DNA of 64,000 bases, from contig CAZWRV010000018.1 in NCBI GenBank assembly GCA_964636325.1, forward strand, positions 1-64,000, given 5' to 3'. Of this stretch, positions 60,786 through 64,000 are shown in pieces. This stretch comes from CAZWRV01 sp964636325. GTDB lineage: Bacteria > Verrucomicrobiota > Lentisphaeria > Victivallales > GWF2-50-93. Each line of letters opens with the position of its first letter. The stretch's first letter is position 1. The position numbers and the translations under genes are program-made. The notes under the pieces were generated by a model. It did not search any database. It saw only the letters and a list, made by a program, of their open reading frames with translations, and was not told the origin of the DNA.

Positions 60786-62936
60786 TCATCCGATTCGGTA
60801 TGCTGTGAACGGCCGGGTCTTGAGAGTCTTGCCGCGCAGATCGACGGGAGTTTCAACGCCCGCCTTGACGGCCGTGACCATGGCGCCTTTCGGGACAGGA
60901 TGCTGGAATGACGCATAGGCGAAGAGGGCCTGCTTTCCGTATCCGTCCTCCCACAGCACGCCATGGTCGTCGGGAAGCAGGATGCGCTTTTTCATGAGCG
61001 GCAGCAACGCCATGTATGTTCTTGCTTCATCGTCGGACACCATGTTCAAGGATCTGTTGGCGATGAAGCGGAACCTCCACTCGGGAACCTGATCTTTGCT
61101 GCGGGCCGGATTCGGCCGGAGGTCCAGCAGCGCCTCGTTGTAAGCCATGTATTCGTGCCCGATCCTTTTCCCGAAATCGTTCTGGCCGCAGACCCCCTGC
61201 TGGACATGTCCTTCGTAGTCCCGCATGGGATCCGCCAGGCCGTAGGCGTGAACACCGAAGGGGCTTGTCCCCTCGAATCCGAACCATTTGTATCCTATCT
61301 TCTGCAGTTCAGCCAGGATTTTCGGTGTTTCGGCCTGCATGGGGGCCATGCGGTCCTCGTAGTTGCAGGAGAGGCATGCCAGGTTCGGCCATGAGTCGAA
61401 CCACAGCCATTCAAGCCCTTCGTCGAACCAGCGCCGCAGATCGTTCAGGAACCAGTCCCTCGCACCTGAGCGCCAGTTTATCGCGCATATGCATTGATGC
61501 CCGTATCCGCCGCCGAAATGCTTTGTATGCGCGTGCTTCACAAGGTATTCCGGATGCTCCCGGAGTATCGGAGCGCGCGGAGTAAGATGGAACCCAATCC
61601 AATGGCCCAGGCTGATTCCTAAACGGCGCGCCTCCGAGGCGAAATAGCGCCACGCCGTCCAGCCGCCGTAGAATTCGGCCGGGACATAGCGGTGCGAGCC
61701 GCAGACGCTGGAACAATATAGATCGCCGTGCCATCCGGTCTGGGCGTGGTATGCGAATGCAAGCGCGGTGAAATCGCTCTCGTGGACGGTGTGCGAATAC
61801 ATGCGTTTAATGCCCTTCTCGTGCATGAGCGGGAGAGTCTTGTCGGCGGTCCAGCGGAGCAGATCGTGGCTTTCGACCTTTTCGCCGTCGAGCATGAAGT
61901 AGAATCTGCCGTTCTCCTCGCGCCACAGCCAGTCGTCCTGCGGGCCTTTGGCCAGTTCCTCGCGGTCTATATGGACCTTCCCCCTGTGCAGGGGCCTGTT
62001 TTCCAGGACGGGATCGGCCAAGGGGACGGAGGGTTTTATACCGTAGAATCCGCGGATGATGTCGCCCGTGTGCTCCATGGCCCTGGTCCACATGTTCACG
62101 ACTTCGTGCTTCCGGCGCGGCTTTCCGGACGGGCTTGCGCTGAAGAGTATCTGCTTTGCTGGAACATCTGCATGGCGCGTCAGCTCGAAGTCGTATTCGT
62201 CGATGACGAAGATCACGTCCTCCCCGGGATTTTTGTGGATCAGGCTTTTGACGCTGTGCATGTCCTTCCAGTATCCGAGGAGAACTCCTTCCTTGGCGGA
62301 TTGGAAATCGAATGGCTGCATGCTGGCCCAGCGCGGCGAGAACTGGTACGAATATCCCATCGGGCTGTGCCAAAGGTCGAGGCGTTTTAGGCAGGCGGTG
62401 GTGTAGTGGGTGCCAATTGCGGCGGTGTAGACCGGCTCCCCAACCTGCGACTGATGGTATATCGTATTTCCGACGGCATTCCCTCCGATTTCCCAGGTGC
62501 CGGCGACGAGGAAGCGATGAATCTCATTGGCCTTGCTCTTAAATTCAAATCCGAGCGAAAAGCCGACGTAGCGCTGGCCGTCCAGCTCCAATTCCCGGGG
62601 TGAAAGCTTCCAGTCAAGCGAATCCTCCTGGACGCCGCGTATCCTGGGGAACGCGATGTTGAAATCGTATTCGTCCATCAGATCGTTGCTCAGGACTTCC
62701 GGACGCCCCAACGCGGTGGTCCGCAGCGTTACGGCCCCGTCGCGGGTCACGGTCTTCTTAAGCACGAAGTCCTGGTAGTGGACGGCGTCCGGCGTTGAGA
62801 AGTCGGGCCGGAGAGGGACTTTAGCCGAGCGTATGGCGACGCCGCCGATGCGGACCTCGCCTATGCCCAGCAGGCGTTTCCCATCCAGCAGAAGCTGGAC
62901 CCTCACGTCGCGTGAAACATCAATCCATGTCTGCAT
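60786..62936 (-). CDS. GH36/GH27-superfamily-like glycoside hydrolase
   Basis: A 716-residue protein without signal peptide. A beta-sandwich N-terminus (about 1-300) precedes a TIM barrel with IKRMYSHTVHESDF, LGISLGHWIGFHLTPRAP and GLEWLWFDSWPNLACLSC, where the WFDSW Asp resembles the strand-end acid of alpha-galactosidase-type barrels. EGTSPFGVHAYGLADPMRDYEG and a C-terminal beta domain ending KTRPFTAYRIG follow. It would release terminal alpha-linked sugar, but family and substrate are not certain. AAGGA lies six bases before ATG 62936, and the gene begins 18 bases after the CBM-like protein, so they are one operon. Confidence 0.65.
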   Translation of the reverse strand: MQTWIDVSRDVRVQLLLDGKRLLGIGEVRIGGVAIRSAKVPLRPDFSTPDAVHYQDFVLKKTVTRDGAVTLRTTALGRPEVLSNDLMDEYDFNIAFPRIRGVQEDSLDWKLSPRELELDGQRYVGFSLGFEFKSKANEIHRFLVAGTWEIGGNAVGNTIYHQSQVGEPVYTAAIGTHYTTACLKRLDLWHSPMGYSYQFSPRWASMQPFDFQSAKEGVLLGYWKDMHSVKSLIHKNPGEDVIFVIDEYDFELTRHADVPAKQILFSASPSGKPRRKHEVVNMWTRAMEHTGDIIRGFYGIKPSVPLADPVLENRPLHRGKVHIDREELAKGPQDDWLWREENGRFYFMLDGEKVESHDLLRWTADKTLPLMHEKGIKRMYSHTVHESDFTALAFAYHAQTGWHGDLYCSSVCGSHRYVPAEFYGGWTAWRYFASEARRLGISLGHWIGFHLTPRAPILREHPEYLVKHAHTKHFGGGYGHQCICAINWRSGARDWFLNDLRRWFDEGLEWLWFDSWPNLACLSCNYEDRMAPMQAETPKILAELQKIGYKWFGFEGTSPFGVHAYGLADPMRDYEGHVQQGVCGQNDFGKRIGHEYMAYNEALLDLRPNPARSKDQVPEWRFRFIANRSLNMVSDDEARTYMALLPLMKKRILLPDDHGVLWEDGYGKQALFAYASFQHPVPKGAMVTAVKAGVETPVDLRGKTLKTRPFTAYRIG

Positions 62937-62954
62937 AACTGTCCTTATATTTGA

Positions 62955-64000
62955 TTATTTCGAGGGGGCGTTCTCCCAGGTTGTGGCCGTTCCGTCCCAG
63001 CCCTTAAGATCCTCGTCGAAGGATCCGTTCACGGCAAGATTTTCTCCTGTGCCTTTGCCGTCCTTGCCGGCCTTCTGTATTAGGACGTTGTCGATCTCGC
63101 ATGTGCCGTTGGCGGCGGTCGAGCCGTCGGACAGTGTGAAGAAAAGCTCGCTTGACGTAAATCTCGGATCGCCTTCGACAACGCCCGAATATTCCTTCCA
63201 TTCCTTTGTCAGCTTGAAGTTGGCCTGGCTTGAACCGCCCCATGGACGGCTGACGACGAGATTCGGCGCGCCGTCGACGAGCCTCGCGTCAAACTTGACG
63301 ATGACGTGGTAGGGCTCCTTGGCGTTTTCGGACTTGAGCTCCTCCTTGAGCTTAGCGCACGCCCCTGCCTGATAATGCGCAACCTTGTCGAAGGAATTCA
63401 TGGAGATCCTCAACGCCTTGCCCCCGTTCTCGCGCGGCACCTGTGCGATGAAATCGGGCCGTTTCTTGATCACCGAGACCCGTTCCGGCGGGGGAGGCGG
63501 GAGTTGGTCTAGAACCACTTGATAGCCGCCGGGCGCGACCTCTATCTCCTTGTCCGGGAAATCGAATCCGGGCAAGTCCATGCACTTCCTCAGAGTGGTC
63601 TTGATCGGCTTGTCGGTCGGGTTGTTGACGGCCACGTGCCAACGCTCAGGTTTGTCGTTCAGCTGGGTGACTTCGATGATCATATCTTTTGCGTCGCACT
63701 GGACCGGGTGGCCGACGACGCTGTGGCTTTTAGGCACCCCTTTCGTGTAGACGGCGAGATGCACCATGTCGCGGTCGTCCGTCGCCAAATTCCTGTAGAC
63801 GTTGTTTCCATTGCTGTAGAAGCCCGGCGAATATCCAGTGATCTGCAGCTGTCCGACGGTCCAGTTCGGGTTGAATCCTATGAAGCGCATGCAGAGCGGC
63901 ACGTCGAAGTTGAAGGCCGGCTCCGGCACTACGAATTCGGTTATTCCGTTTTCAGGTGCGAGGTCGACGAGCCCGAGATGCGAGACGAGCCTTCCGCGCT
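62955..64000 (-). CDS. Large protein with C-terminal carbohydrate-binding module, partial (start beyond window)
   Basis: The minus-strand frame is open through the right edge; the GTG at 63929 is not a convincing start because the codons before it continue in frame (RGRLVSHLGLVDLAPENGIT...). The visible 348 codons include a beta-rich segment (MIIEVTQLNDKPERWHVAVNNP), and from about 63500 leftward a CBM-like jelly roll (GGKALRISMNSFDKVAHYQAGACAKL, VIVKFDARLVDG, ELFFTLSDGSTAANGTCEIDNVLIQK) ending ENLAVNGSFDEDLKGW. The last segment is the typical start phrase of a CBM4/9-type domain. The upstream part probably holds a catalytic domain. It is in one operon with the GH36-like gene. Confidence 0.7.
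   Translation of the reverse strand, partial: RGRLVSHLGLVDLAPENGITEFVVPEPAFNFDVPLCMRFIGFNPNWTVGQLQITGYSPGFYSNGNNVYRNLATDDRDMVHLAVYTKGVPKSHSVVGHPVQCDAKDMIIEVTQLNDKPERWHVAVNNPTDKPIKTTLRKCMDLPGFDFPDKEIEVAPGGYQVVLDQLPPPPPERVSVIKKRPDFIAQVPRENGGKALRISMNSFDKVAHYQAGACAKLKEELKSENAKEPYHVIVKFDARLVDGAPNLVVSRPWGGSSQANFKLTKEWKEYSGVVEGDPRFTSSELFFTLSDGSTAANGTCEIDNVLIQKAGKDGKGTGENLAVNGSFDEDLKGWDGTATTWENAPSK

Noticed and set aside
1..64000. tRNA, rRNA and riboswitch genes
   Set aside because: No tRNA-like T-loop/acceptor combination, rRNA core or known riboswitch consensus was recognised by eye; a covariance search would be needed to exclude them.

Overview
The window looks like a chromosomal piece of a glycan-degrading Gram-negative bacterium of the PVC superphylum, most likely a member of Lentisphaerota (Victivallales-like) or a close Verrucomicrobiota/Kiritimatiellota relative. 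This placement is inferred, not proven. It rests on two solitary pseudopilins with the FTLIELLVVIAIIAILAA start, many large secreted glycan-active enzymes without a SusC/SusD pair, several Gfo/Idh/MocA oxidoreductases, a catabolic URO-D-like gene, and an RND pump with a lipoprotein adaptor. No rRNA, tRNA, CRISPR array, plasmid gene or phage gene was recognised.

Region 1 (1-12 kb) is mostly housekeeping and signalling. It holds a small membrane protein, a GnnA-like oxidoreductase, ispE, a DEAD-box RNA helicase, an RND adaptor/permease pair, a single-domain response regulator and a REC-PAS-HisKA-HATPase-REC hybrid kinase. Region 2 (12-20 kb) has a membrane sensor kinase and a GT39-like membrane protein on the minus strand, then a sulfatase remnant, a secreted carboxypeptidase-regulatory-like protein, a sugar epimerase and a second Gfo/Idh/MocA protein.

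Region 3 (20-53.7 kb) is a glycan-utilisation island. A toroid-type lyase-like gene is divergent from a GntR/LacI-type regulator, with a clear promoter and operator palindromes between them. From the regulator onward every gene is on the plus strand for about 31 kb: pseudopilin, SUMF1+BNR fusion, FAD oxidoreductase, TIM-barrel protein, secreted hydrolase, GH38 alpha-mannosidase, second pseudopilin, giant GH42-like protein with an alpha-helical repeat N-terminus, HEAT-repeat protein, second giant hydrolase, second toroid enzyme, heparinase-like lyase and a zinc-ribbon protein. GH38 points to a mannose-containing glycan and the BNR and lyase domains to an acidic or complex one. No transporter is encoded here.

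Region 4 (54-64 kb) is on the minus strand apart from one remnant. It has two secreted proteins of unknown role, a Gfo/Idh/MocA oxidoreductase, a GH36-like hydrolase with a CBM-like neighbour cut by the window edge, and two adjacent decayed genes.

The most striking layer is non-coding: several dispersed, structured repeats. (a) A 238-bp MITE-like element with 19-bp terminal inverted repeats (53759-53996). A second copy (37090-37497) is 408 bp because a 167-bp element ('element C') sits inside it with a CTA duplication. (b) Element C occurs three times, always in the same orientation just before a plus-strand gene, with hairpins kept in the diverged copy. (c) An 81-bp hairpin repeat occurs in two gene leaders. 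(d) A 131-bp nested palindrome precedes ispE, a 154-bp inverted-repeat element precedes a giant hydrolase gene, and a 37-bp palindrome occurs twice. (e) Two perfect 7-1-7 palindromes resembling Fur-family boxes precede two secreted-protein genes.
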